The notes beneath the pieces are model-generated. The model searched no databases. It was given only the letters and a program-made list of their open reading frames with translations, and was not told where the DNA came from. DNA of 64,000 bases from Limonium bicolor (taxonomy: Eukaryota; Streptophyta; Magnoliopsida; Caryophyllales; Plumbaginaceae), in NCBI GenBank assembly GCA_023374045.1, contig CM041778.1, positions 362,302,831 to 362,366,830 of the forward strand, written 5' to 3'. Shown here one piece after another: positions 21,691-33,922 of this stretch (positions are counted from its first letter, which is position 1; every line of letters begins with the position of its first letter). The position numbers and the translations under genes were made by a program.

Positions 21691-24600
21691 TTTGATTGGA
21701 AGTTATGCTTCAACGACCAAACTGAGGTTGACTTTCAGCGAGACTATGCATAGTTCTTACCGGTCAGATGTTGAAGATGAAATGATTTATGATGCATGCA
21801 GACACTAAATGCTAGGTGCAAAGTGCATATGCAGTTTTTGGAGAGAGTGTATGGTTCTATCTTTATTAATATGAGGTTTACGAACATAAGACATCTTTGG
21901 TTCGATCTTGAGTGATTGTTGAACTCGAATGTGTGAATCAATTTCCTCTCATGGAGGGATGTGGGTCAAACTCTCGTGAGTATGGCCGTGTGTGCTATTG
22001 GTATGATGATGCTCTTGATGCTCAGAGCAGTATTTTCCTTAGAATTTCTTTCGGGGTTTTGGACTTTCCGATCCTCACAAATTTCTCACCTGCAACGGGG
22101 TAGGCTGTTTATGATTTGGTGCTCAGATTGGAGATTCACACGCACTCATAAGACCTCGTGGGGTAAGGTCACACTCATTCGCTCATGGTCCCTTTGGTAT
22201 GACGGGACATGTTGATAATGAGTACGAAGCTTATGATTCATGTTTCAGATCCGGTACTTTCAGTTAACGCTCATCGACTAACGAGTCAGAGGTCTTTATT
22301 AGGTTATAACGGGGCTGAGGGGTATGATGTATGTCACATGGGACTGGATGATTTATTTGGGAATTGTGGAGCTTTTGTGCAATAGAGGATATGTTTCGCC
22401 TTCACCATGGGTGGAATGACTAGACGGGTTTTGATAACCTTTTTATTGATTTCTACGGGACATCATTGGTCCTTTGGATTCGGTTTTCTCCTTCTTGTCT
22501 CTTCTGATGTTCGATTTGAACTTTCTTCTCATTTGCTTTTGAAATTTGCATTTGGCTCATCAACTTTCTCAAGCGTTCTCTGCTTTGTATTTTGGCTTTC
22601 AGCTTTGGAGTTGCATTGACTTGTTGATATTTTCAAACATTTTTGGCGTTCTTTTTTGGTGTTTGGCTTTGGAGTTTCCTTGACTCACTGATTCCTTTGG
22701 ACATTTTCGTTTGTTGTTCTTGTGAAAGATGGTGAGGGAGAGACCATGGTGCTGGTTCCTTCGAGATCCTCTATTGCATGGGTGAGTAAGTATGTGTATG
22801 TGAGTTGGCATGTTGTGGAGTTCACAGAAAAAGGTTTATCGTGAAAAGCTCAGCGGGGCTCACTAAGGGATTATGTACAGGGCAGTCAAAGCTTTTTGGT
22901 TTTGTGGAGATTTTTATTCCTAAGTGCCTCGTCGTTCTCATTAGTCAATGATTGTTTTCTTACCACTTCTCAGATCTTTGCATGAATCACAGTTCCTATC
23001 TTGTTTATCGACATTGATCTCACTCTAAATTGTGCTCCATGCGCTGAAGAAAATGCACATGTCGCTCGTGGTTTTACCTCGATTGGCTCTCTCTACCTTC
23101 CCTCATCGCTCAGGGGATTGCCCAGTATCCTCGTTCGAATTCAAGGGAAAATACCGCTCTTCGCACGCTACTCACTTTGCTTGTGGTGCTGATTTTGATT
23201 TAAACCCATGTGTAAATTGAAGGGTCGAGAGTTTAGTGATTCAAACATTCGATTCAACTAATCTCTCAAGATTTTTCCCAAAGATGTCATTCCGATATGG
23301 AAGTATGCAAATGCAACTATCTACCATGCAATATGTTGTGGTAATATGGAATTACTATGTATTGGATGCATGAAGTATTGACAACGAAAATGACTCATTT
23401 TGGATTTTGATTGAATAATTTTTGTTTTTTTTGTTTTTTGATGCAATGCATGAGTGGTAAGACTACACCAAGTCTCGCTTGAGTCGGTTCCAGTTGATGG
23501 TCCATGAAGCTCATCCCGTCATTGTAAGCCCTGAAGATGGTCTAAATGTTGGGCGCGATATGAGAGAAGCTGTTTCAAAATGGTATTTGGCTGATGATTA
23601 GCTCCTGGTTTTTGGAATTTTAGGGAGTGACCACTCCCGCATGGTGGTCCCACGATATGACAGTGACTGTATTTCTTGGGGTTTTTGAAGGTATGATTTT
23701 TTTTTTGGATTTTCAAGTGTATGTATTTTTTTTGGATTTTTGGATGTATGATGTTTTTTTTTTTGGATTTTTGGATGTATGATTGTTTGGGATTTGTTTG
23801 GGATTTTTTTTGGGATGTATGATTTTTTGCTGTTGTTGGTCTCTATGTACATGGTATGCTGAATGGGAAAAGGCTTGGATCCTTGGTATTTCGTGCTATC
23901 ACTTCGAAGGTCATGTCATCACCCGTGGACAAAGACAGTTATTCACCTGCAAACATGGTCATCATAACACGAAGAACATAACAAAGGTGAATGTTAGCAT
24001 GCTTGCAAACTTGGATGAATGCTTGTGTGTGGTGTGTTGGGAATGCAACATGTGATTATGCAATTTTTCTAAGGTGAGCGTGATTCATGAATGATTAATG
24101 AATGTGCACTGACCAAAAATGGGAAGAAGCAAGTCGTATGTGCTAAAAGAAATCAAGTTTTTTAGAAAAACAATTTTGAAAACATGTGTTTTCGAAGTGG
24201 TGGGTTTTCTCAATAGAAATTTTGATGCTCGATCATTCGTAAATAAAATAGGGAGTGGGGAACCCTATACACATTGATCTAAATAAATTCAAAGGGAGTG
24301 TACAACCTATACATAAAGTCTATTTAGAAAATGACAAGAGAGAAAAAATGCTAGGGGAAAACCTATACATCGATTCTAAAAGTCATTAAATGGGGGAGTT
24401 TGAGCTTAAAACGTCTCTCGAATTCCTCTGCTTCGTCTTTGAGCTTCTGACTGGTAGCTCATTCTTGTTTGGGCTTCTGATTGGCTGCTCGCTGGTCTTC
24501 GGGATCTTGACCGGCTGCTCGCTCATCTTCAGGCTCTTGTAGTGAAGCGGTATCGTGATCAAACAAAACCGGTTGGTGTTTCTTCTAACTCTCAGAAATT

Positions 24601-26450
24601 TGAACTCGAACAATCGTTGTTGGTGTTCATGTCGCTCGACTCGAGTTGGTGCTCCTCTGATTTTTAGCTTGAACTGTTGTTGTCGATCTTCATGCGCCCC
24701 ACTTGATCTGACGAGGAAAATAAGGGGCGTTCTTTGAGAAATGAAAGGTGAATGATCGAGCACAAGATCATTGTGAAAATCCACCACTTTTGTGAAAACA
24801 CGAAATGACTAGTACACTCCACAGTAATGACCGCTGCTCTTGAAGGTGGGTTGAACTTCAAAAATAGCAGGTCACAACATGGGGACTAAATCATTTATTT
24901 TAAAAAACATTTGTGGAAATCAACTTGAAAACTGTTTTCAAAAACAAGTTTGAAATGATAATTGTGAAAAAAAAGTTGTTTGAAATTCGTTTGCAAAAAG
25001 TAGGTTTTTGAAATCTCTTTTTGAAAATAGTTTTTGAAATAACATTTGTGAGAAGTAGTGTTTGAAAATCATTTGTAAACAGTAGATTTTTGAAATCTGG
25101 TCTTTGCAAACCGTTTGACAAAGTTGTTTTCTATAAGACTTTGATTGAAACCGGCTTTGAAAACTGCTTTGGAAATGACAATTTTGAAACCATTATTTTT
25201 TTTTGAAATCCTTCGAGATAGATGGCTTTGAAGATATTTCATTAGAGTGTTCGACATGATTCATTCTCTGATTTTTTTAAAACGTGATCACACATAGATG
25301 TAAGCGCAAAGTAAAAATCGTGGCTGATTTTATGTGGAGCTGAGTGCGAATGATTGGGATAATCACCTTCCAGGTCAAGCAATGTTTCTATACCACCGGG
25401 GGAACCGTCGTTCCTTCACTGTTCATCTCTCGGGATTTATCTCTGTTATGCCTTGTGGGGCACGTCATCAAGAAAGTCCGGAGTGCTTAAGTTCGAAAGG
25501 TCAGGATACCCGAAGTGATACAGTCACACGAGCCACGGCCGGGGATTATCACAACATACTCACTTTTCGGGTAACTCGGGGAAGTATTGCATGGGAATAG
25601 GTCTCCCCTCGTCTGCACGATAAGGTGTGTCTAAAGTCCAAATTATTCGCTGACTACGCTGTGTCATGTATGGGTATCCGTAAATACGGGATCCGCTATG
25701 AATTTGTAGCGCGACATTAGGCTTTAAAGACACCCGTGGTGCAGAGGAATCATGGAGAACTAAGCCCATGCAATCTTCAGGGTAAGACAGAGGGTGGTCA
25801 GACAGGCGGCATACGAGGGGTGACTACCCATAAAACCCATCCTAGACACTGGACCAGGCAGCTGGACACTAAAGGCTCATGGCTCGCTATATGCCGGCTT
25901 AGACTCGGGTAATGGAGGATATTTTTGGATCATGAGCTTCAAGGCGTTGGTCTTGGACCGTATTACCTCGTGGGTTAACTCCTTCTAGGAAGGACCCAAC
26001 TCATGGGGAATCAACCGTGGACCGGTTGGGATCCCGTGACATGTGGATGAAGCAGGTGACATAGAGGAATGCATGTCCTAAACTACCCGATGCAGCAATG
26101 GGTTGACTCCTTCTAGGAAGGCCCCATTTACAAAAGCAATACATAAGCAATAACAATTAAAATAATATGTCATGCATGAAGAGCAGTAAACATAAGACAG
26201 TAAACTCACAACAATAAACAAAAGTAAAACATGCAAATATCGAAACACACATGTGGCACTCAAGGCCAATCTCGAACTCTGAACTCTCATCCTAACTATC
26301 CTCTCAGAGCACACTCTAAGTGTGGAGTAGAGTAGTCCTAGTGGCTTTGAAATGAATCTCTTAAAGGTTTTGAAAGAAGCTAGGGAAATCTCGACAATTT
26401 TGAATGGAGTTCAGTCTTCCTTGAGTTTGAGAAAAACTTACTCAAGTTTT

Positions 26451-26467
26451 CCCCAGCAGAGTCGCCA
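26451..26467 (-). other. Primer binding site of LARD-B (tRNA-Arg)
   Basis: The minus strand TGGCGACTCTGCTGGGG starts three bases inside the LTR end. It matches the complement of the 3' end of plant tRNA-Arg(ACG) as I know it, with one mismatch in 17. This fixes the element's orientation as minus. Confidence 0.85.
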
Positions 26468-26470
26468 TTC

Positions 26471-29400
26471 TGTGGAGGGTGATTTTTCGGTATGGGGGGT
26501 CTATCTAAATATGATCTGGCTGAGAAACCTAGATCCTAGAAATCGCCATTCTGTGGAGGGTGAAAACCCGTTATCTGGCATCCCTCAAATACCTACTGAA
26601 TCGTCCGTCTTTCCCAAAAGCATAAGGGGAATGCTAGTGAGCACTACACCGCTCTCAATGGGCTCCACGCGGACTTACGCCTCTATAAGGCGGAGTTGAC
26701 TAGAGTCGCCACCTAGTTTGACCTGAGGAACTAGGAAGGGAGGAGAAGGGTTCTAAGAACCGTTGATTGACTCTGAATTATTGCCTATGGATGGGGCTTA
26801 TCTGGTTATTCTCAGAGATTCTGTTGTGGGTTCGTACTGGGTTACACCCCTTGGAAGTGGCAACGACCACGACTTCGGATTGGTGCCCGAGGAAACCTCG
26901 GTCTCCAATTGTCGGGATTGCCTTCTTTCAAAACCTTTAAGAGAGATTCATTTAAAAGCCAAGAATAGGATCAGGAGGAGATGTGAGAAAACGAGTGGAT
27001 GAGGCGAGCTTTTCTGCCAAGCCAGCACCATGAAGAGGAATTGACAAATTTGATTGAGTATGGAATGAAAGATTAGGAGTCTGATTTTGAGAGTTGAAGA
27101 AGTCGAGGGTTTGTGGGAGTCAGAGGGGATTTGAATGTTTGACAGACATGAATACCACCTTAGAGTGGAAAAATGGGGTTTTTGATTGGAATGGGGTCGC
27201 ACCCTGTGTGGGCTGCCTACGTACTCAACTCCCTGTTGAGATCAGACCTTACGTAGTTCAGTAGTTTTTAGGAGGGTTGAGTTTGTTGAGGTGATCGAGG
27301 GTCAGGAGTGCACGGGGTTGTTTGAAGGTGAGATGGCTTAGTGCAAAAAGGAATTTTGATTGATGTGGGGTCGCACCCTGTGTGGGTTGCCTACGTACTC
27401 AACTCCCTGTTGAGATCAGACCTTACGTAGTTCAGCTTTTTGGGTTTTGGAAGTTAGATGTTTGTGGAGTTTGAAGATATTTGAGGTGTTTGGGATTTAG
27501 AAGGGTTCGAAGTTTTGAGAAGTTTTGAGAAGTTTTGGGTTTGGGATGCTAGTCTGTGAGACGCTCGGGTCTGCGAGACATTTGAAACCTTGAGATGTCG
27601 AAGTCTGTGAGACGCTCGGATCTGTGAGACGCTCGGGTCTGTGAGATGCTCAGGTCTGTGAGGCATTCGAATCATTGGAATGACAAAGTCTGTGAGACGC
27701 TCGTGTCTGTGAGACATTTAGAGTGTAGGAGAAATTGGAATGGAATTGAAATCGAAGTTGAATTGTAGTTGAATGAATTTGATTTGAATCGGAATTGAAT
27801 TGAAATTGAGATTGAATTGGTATTGAACTTGAAATTGGATTGATTTTGAATAGAATTGGGTTGGAAGTGGAATGGAATTAAAGTTGAAATTGAATTGACT
27901 TGGGATTTGAATTGAATTTGATTGAATGAATTGATTTTGAATGGAATTTGGTTTGAACTGAATTTGGGTTGGGGTCAAAAAACAAGACGGGTCAAAATTT
28001 GGGTTAGTCAAAGTTTGGGTAAGGTCAAAGTTGGACCAGATCAAAGTTTAGGTCAAAGTCAAAGTTGGACCGGGTCAAAGTTGGGTCAAGATCAAAGTTT
28101 GGAATGGTCAAAGTTGGATAGAGTCAAAGTTGGACCGGATTGGGCCTTGGTCAAGGTTTGTGCCTGATTGGGCCTTGGTTGGGCTTTTGGGTTGAATTGA
28201 GCCGAGTTGGGCCTTAGTTGGACCTTGAGTTGAGCCTCAAATTGGTCCTTTGAAAAGTGGGCCGGTTTGGACATTGTATTTGGGCCGGGTTAGGCCTTAG
28301 AAGTGGGCTGAAAATTGTTTTTGTTTGCAATTGGGCTGAAAATTGATTTTGGGCTGAATTGGCCTTTTAGGACTGATTTGGGCCTTGGGCCTTTTTATTT
28401 TGGATGTTGGGCTTTATTTGACATTTGAATTGAATTGATGTTTGGATTTTGAAATTGAATTTTGAATTGGATCTTTATTGATGGATTTTATTCTGACAAT
28501 AAGGGATGATTTGAAAAGTTTTGAGGAAAACGGGTATTCCTCACATGGACCGTGTCTAGGACCGTATGCATGGAGGATACCCCAAACCTAAGGCTTTTCT
28601 AAAGGGGTGACCTATGGGCTAACTAGGGCTTCCTATGTCTTGGGCCTCTATATTGGGCTAGGCCCAATAATTGCCAAGCTAATCTATAACATATAATGCA
28701 AATAAACAATCATGAACCAAAAAGTGAAGATAACATGAACTCAAGTCACAAAGTTTTGGGTATGTATACATGTTTCTTTTCCCCTAAAAACTTATCACTC
28801 GATTAGAGCAAACTGAAGTTGCTAAAGAGATTATGAATACTAAAAATAAGTTAACGTCAACAAATTTGAGTGATTAGAGGGAAACCTAAATCTAAAAAGT
28901 TATTAAACAATCTCATACTGTACAAATGAACGGATAGTAGATAAACATGGGAATCCAAGGCACGAATAAACCTATGCCACAAATTTTAACAAGACACATT
29001 ACAAATTTCAACGTGTAAGGTTCTGATTCAGATTATGAACGAATACCGGAAGAGAATACCAGAGGTTTCCTGCAAAACAAACAGAAAAAAGAAACTCGAA
29101 ACAAAGAAAAAACAGAGTTAGTTCTTGAAACAATACCACTAATTAAGACATAAGCACAATAGCACATATAGAATCCGAACTCCCCTCTGTGGGTTATTGT
29201 CGGCGACCATCAACTTCAGAGACTAGCACTGTTTTTCGCAGATCGAACTCATGCCTTAATGAGACACATAAATATCAATAGCAAGTGCCTGTATCGATTA
29301 AATGAACAAGCAAAGTAGAGAGGAAACCAAACAACATCTCAGCCCAAAACAAATTGAAATTGGAATGGAGGTCGGTCGGGGTATGTCGAAGTAGCTCATG

Positions 29401-32207
29401 CACTTGGTCGAACAAAAATAGAAGAAAATGAAAGTTAGCTAAACAACAGAGATTGGAAACCAAAATAGTCTGGATTATTCTCACGTAGAACACAGATGTG
29501 GACTCAGTTCGTCTGAATTCAAACCCATACCGAAACGGAAAATTGCAGTCCAAGTGGGAATCAGAAGAATCAGAAAAGTGAGATAGATGGTGACTCAAGA
29601 TGGTATCCTGTCAATGTCAAATTCCGAGTACAGTCATAGATGTGGTCGTAACCAAATCAGGCTCCTACAGCAGCAGACCTCGATGGCACAAGCTAGCACC
29701 GACATAACGAGGAGGACAAGCAAACGCTTCGGTTTTTCTTCTCACGCCACTGAAACGATTCCGTTAGTGAAAGAAAAAAAATACCGAAGCAACAAGAAAA
29801 GAACAACCAGTACATTGCGAGTGTGCATAACCCGGTAGATCTCTAATCCAACAGAAGGTATGGATTTCATGGGACTTGCGTGTATGATGGGACGGTCGAC
29901 AAGATCACACAATACATATAGAAGTTAAGAAAGCACAAATGAGGATGATAGAAACAGAAAATGAAGAAGTAAATCGGCAGCAGCAACCAAGATATCCCTG
30001 ACGAAGCCCAACGCTGCAAACCACCACAACTTTGGTTTTGCTTGGTGAAATACAGAAGTGAAATAAATCGAAATGGAACACCATTGTAGCATCTTTGTAA
30101 TAGAGGACAAAAATAGACTGGAGATTGTCACACACTGGAAACTCAAATGTCCAGTACCAAAACATATGAAAATCAACATGAGAAAGGGAAGGAGAGGGGT
30201 GAGGATTTCTTGCGAGACAAAATGAACAGATAAGAAAAACCGTGAATAACCAAAAATATAAGTCAGTTTGTGCACACATCTGGATACATAAATTATACGG
30301 TGAGAATAAAACACAAGAGAATGATCAGAGAGCTATCGATCCATGTTAACTACAAAGAGCAGGTAGATTTTGAGTCGGACATGGATCGGCGGATCCGAAG
30401 GTAAGAACATGCACTCCAAAAAAACGTCTCACGAGATTCAAGGGATCACACAAAATGGACATGATTCACTTCCAAGTTTGCTCAACAAGTCTCTGCGACC
30501 TGGATTAGAAACATACACGGCGAACGGGGACGAAGACAAATAAACCTCCGGTTGTTTTCTCAAAGGAAAATGGACTCGAACTGGGTTGATTACGTTTGGG
30601 TATTCAGCAGATATGCACCCGTCACGGGTTGAGCCATCGTACATGATAAAAAAACGAGTAAGGTAATAGAATGACAAGCGAGAGAATGGATCCGAGATCA
30701 AGAATCTCAACTGTCTCTAGAGACCAGAGGCCATTTTAAGCTTGGTGCTCATAGAGTCGATGTGAAACCAATTGAAAAGAAGATACATGAGGGTTGGGAC
30801 TGTACAGGGAAATGATGAAAAACCGAGGCGGGAGACAAAGAATAGGCGCCATCTTCGGAAGTACATTTCTGGTAAGGCTTCATTGATCCTTGTCTTCCTC
30901 TTGTTTTAACCATCGTCTGTTCGACTCATTTGGCAAAATTTTCGTATGGAAATTGAAATCGAACAGGAAGGGTAGAAGATAAGGGGAATCAGGAAGAAGA
31001 TGGAGTAGAAAACGTAGACACCAACTGCCTACAAACGAAAACCATGTGTTCTAAGGTTGAAAAAAAAACAGAGAAGCTCGTGAGATTGGTCGATTGTGAG
31101 GAATGGAGGAGGATTTCTTCTAAATGGAGGCGAAGCTTCGAAAATCTCTAATGGAGTTTCACGGTGGTTTTTGATGAACAGACAACGAAAGATTTTTGTT
31201 GTTCTTCAGAGCGTTTGAAAACCCGATACTCTGGGATGGATGTTTGAGGTAGGATCAAAACGTGGAGTCAAACCAAAATCGGCACTGTAGTGTTTTTACT
31301 GGTAGCTCTTGTTTTTAAATAGTGGGTGGGGGAAGTAGACATATGGCCAACTAGGGTTTTTCTGATCTGAGCATAGGCCTTGTTCTGATATGGGCTAAGT
31401 ACGTGGATCCAAATCGATCCAATTCAGAAATGTGGTTTTAAATTGGGAATTTACGAAGGGACAAAAATGTTCTATTTAATAGGATAAATGAGTTTCTTTC
31501 TCAAAGGCTATAAAATGTAGATAATAAAATACAAAAACATGATAAAGTACATAAAATAAACAAAATGCCATAATAACAAGTATTTTTCAAATAAAAAAAA
31601 AAAAAAAAATCACTAGTATGATGGAGATAAAATACAAGTGAATGTCGTAAAATGGAAATCAAATTAGATATGTACGAATAACAGTAAATAAGATAGAAAA
31701 AGGAAATAATGAAATAAGATGAGAGAGAGTTTAATCGAATTAGCGACAAAAAGAAATATACTAGTATGGAATATAATGGTGAGAATGTACAATGATGAAA
31801 ATGATTCTAAAAATAATAATGGTACAGACAAATAAAACGAGTACTAGCAAACAGAATACAAGTAAAGGCATCAGTGAAATGAAATGAGATAAAATAAACA
31901 AGTAACGAAATAACATGAACCAAAATAATAAAATAAAATAAATAAAATAAAAAAAACAAATAGGTAAATAAATAATCGAATGAACATAACCGATTAAGAT
32001 AAATTGAAGATAAAATGGTAAAAAGTAAATAACGAAAGGGGGTGGATTCAACGTGTTTGAAAATTGATTTAGACATCTTGTTTTAGAATGGCGGTTTCAT
32101 TTTGGTACGCACAAGAATAATTGTTGAAAAGAAAGGCGACGACCCTCTTATTTTATTTATTTTTCTGAATTTTGTTTTTTATGGGGTGAGAATTTTTGGT
32201 GTCTACA
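26471..32207 (-). repeat. LARD-B 5' LTR (5,737 bp)
   Basis: Co-linear with the left LTR. It has the second pair of 61-nt motifs (27196-27256, 27370-27430). A TATA-like CTATTTAAA on the minus strand (~31317-31325) is a candidate promoter, not well supported. Confidence 0.95.
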
Positions 32208-32263
32208 GCAGGCAGTTTAAGGGGTAAAAGACCCAGGTGAGAGTGGGCAAAATAAAAACTTAC

Positions 32264-33023
32264 TGTGATATTTCTTCAGTGAATCCAGGCGCGCCGGGGT
32301 GAAGAATTGAGAGACCGTTGGCTGCTGACTGCTCACCGCCTTCAGGATTTTCGTGATAGGCATGTCTTTTGCTGGAGAAGGGGGGCAGCTAAATTGGCCT
32401 TTTGGGATCGAAGAGCAGTAAGGAACTCCCAAGAATCGGCCAGGTGGCGGGATGATGACGAACCATCAGGAATTCCATCCGGAAGACGCCTTTTTATAGT
32501 CAAAAAGGGAGAATCCGGCCTTCACCTTGATAGTCAGACTATCAGGATCGTCCCTTGTGGAGAAAAATTGGGCAAAATCGGTCGCCTCTGCCCGAATTTG
32601 GTTCTCCTCGCAGAGGAGCACATAAGCGTGAAGGTAAGAAATTGCTTTTGGGTGTAGATGGGCAAGCACGCAGCAGCGACGAATTAAGAACCCTAGGACG
32701 AATGGGTGAGGAGGCACGGTCAGGCCACGGGGGAAAAAGTCCGCATAAACGGCATACCCAAGACTAAAATTGTCATGAGGGTGTGATTCGGAGGAAGGAA
32801 GATGGATGTGAGTGCCCGATGGGACTTCGACATTTTTTAGGTAAGAAAGGAGGGAGGAGATGTCTAGAAAGGATGGAGAAGGTTCTCGATCGGCAGAGAA
32901 GGGTGCAGTGGATTTCAAGTAAGAAGGGCGAAAGCCCTGAGAGGAGGAAGTACCTTGAATCGCCTCTTTGGCAGGAACAAAATTCGCTGCTGCTTTGTTC
33001 TTCTTCGAGCTAGAGGAAGCCAT
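32264..33023 (-). pseudogene. Antisense gene (aORF), exon 1: putative gypsy-type transposon (Transposase_28-like) domain
   Basis: ATG at 33023, reading MASSSSKKNKAA, then a conserved block LGYAVYADFFPRGLTVPPHP...VLAHLHPKAISYLHAY, which I recognise as the pattern of the plant 'putative gypsy type transposon' domain. The domain's function is unknown. A TGA at 32468-32466 breaks the frame, which then continues (RFLGVPYCSS, PARLDSLKKYH) to the donor CACA|GTAAGT at 32264/32263. The intron (32263 to 12860) was originally about 82 nt and now holds LARD-B. Antisense ORFs are reported in Retand-type Tat elements; the five-exon structure given here is my inference from splice sites and frames. Confidence 0.7.
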
Positions 33024-33500
33024 TGGAGCAGGTAAACAGAGAAGGACGATGAAACAGAGGGGAATGGTGAAAGGGTTTGAAAACGAAGCACGAGAAGGAA
33101 AGCGACAAAGTCTGGAGCAAACGAAGGAGAGAGAGGATATCCAAAAAAAAGACTAAAACCTGGAGTTTTGAAGAAAACGATTCCCGCCCAGTTAATAAAA
33201 AATCATAAAAAGGAGACTCTGCACCTTCCTGGAAATGGGACGCTGACACAAAGTGCCTCCGCAAATAACATCGAAAAGGCGCAAGCACGGGCTTAGCACG
33301 AGCAAAGACTTGGTTCGAAAAAGCAAGTTTCTTTTCCTTTTTAAAAAAAGAGAGAAGAAGAGGAAAAAGGAAAAGAGAACTTGTGGGACTAAGGGGAGAT
33401 GGTCGGAAGGACGAAAGAGCATCAGAAGAAAAATCAGTCCGAGAAACCATGAAAGGCTGAGGACGGGCAAAATTTTCCACAAAGCATACTGAAGAAGAAA

Positions 33501-33539
33501 AGTTCTACTTTCTACATTTAGGGAATCAAAAGTAGAACT
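33501..33539 (+). other. 11-bp inverted repeat just upstream of the 3' LTR
   Basis: Perfect arms AGTTCTACTTT (33501-33511) and AAAGTAGAACT (33529-33539) with a 17-nt loop, ending 11 bp before the LTR. The downstream sequence TTGTGGGACTGA is the likely polypurine tract, and TTGTGGGACT occurs again ~160 bp upstream (near 33380). Confidence 0.7.
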
Positions 33540-33550
33540 TGTGGGACTGA

Positions 33551-33922
33551 TGAAGAGGGAAAAGTATAAAGGTAAAGAAAGTAAAACGTCTGGTCGCCTG
33601 TGACCGGAAGAGATAGCCTAGAACAAGAGATATTGCTAGGCCGGAACGCGTTCCGGCCAATAGGTAGTTAGATGTCTCGTTTATATGCAAATGCCAGCCT
33701 GACAATAAGAAGAAAGTGACAGGCTGGCAACCTCCGATCTAGTGATGTAAACATTATAAATAAAGACACACCCCCATAAAGCGGGACACGCTCAATAGAC
33801 CAATACCGTCTGAGCACTCTTTTACCAAGTTCTTTCTCTCTCTTAGTTTACTTTGTGTCGGAATCAGGTAAGTCGTAAGATTAGCAGAGGGACTGAGGGA
33901 AGGGAACATTCTTACCTTTTCA
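33551..33922 (+). repeat. 3' LTR of the Tat element
   Basis: 372 bp, partner of 3397-3765. It has the perfect 20-bp palindrome GGCCGGAACGCGTTCCGGCC at 33639-33658 and the TATA box at 33755-33764. It is followed by the TSD CATAC (33923-33927). Confidence 0.96.

Larger units (their letters stand above)
18647..26470 (-). other. LARD-B internal region (non-coding)
   Basis: 7.8 kb between the LTRs. From the left: polypurine tract complement (18647-18661), the 50-bp array (18999-20780), ATGGCTCC-rich degenerate repeats (20905-21690) containing a 61-nt structured motif, a T-rich ~33-bp repeat (23690-23830), a degenerate repeat built on TTTGAAAT (24900-25250), and the primer site at the right end. 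I searched both strands for gag-pol motifs and saw none. The remaining sequence is unremarkable. Confidence 0.75.
12891..32207 (-). mobile_element. LARD-B: giant non-coding LTR retrotransposon (5.75-kb LTRs, tRNA-Arg primer), 19.3 kb
   Basis: The element reads on the minus strand: LTR start TGTAGACACC at 32207 and LTR end CCCTCCACA at 26471, then primer site, 7.8-kb internal region, polypurine tract (AAGGGGAG at ~18652-18659) and 3' LTR 18646-12891. LTR length and the tRNA-Arg primer resemble Ogre-type elements. I found no gag, protease, RT or integrase motif in the internal region, so it is a non-autonomous LARD-like element. The two LTRs are nearly identical apart from small indels, so insertion is fairly recent. 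It sits in, and in the same orientation as, the first intron of the Tat antisense gene. Confidence 0.93.
3397..33922 (+). mobile_element. Tat-lineage (Retand-like) Ty3/gypsy LTR retrotransposon, 30.5 kb including a nested element
   Basis: Bounded by 369- and 372-bp LTRs (TG...CA) with a 5-bp TSD. Order on the plus strand: LTR, primer site, gag, protease, reverse transcriptase, gypsy RNase H, second (archaeal-like) RNase H, integrase, 44-bp tandem array, then an antisense spliced gene, then the 3' LTR. The dual RNase H and an extra ORF after integrase are hallmarks of the plant Tat lineage (Tat/Ogre/Retand). Without the 19.3-kb LARD-B nested at 12891-32207 the element is ~11.2 kb. All its genes carry stops or frameshifts, and the LTRs differ by roughly 3% plus small indels by eye, so it is an inactive copy. 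Confidence 0.95.

Noticed and set aside
33010..33480. 156-codon minus frame upstream of the antisense gene
   Set aside because: It overlaps the antisense gene's start in another frame and is a Phe/Leu/Ser-rich translation of a CT-rich leader.
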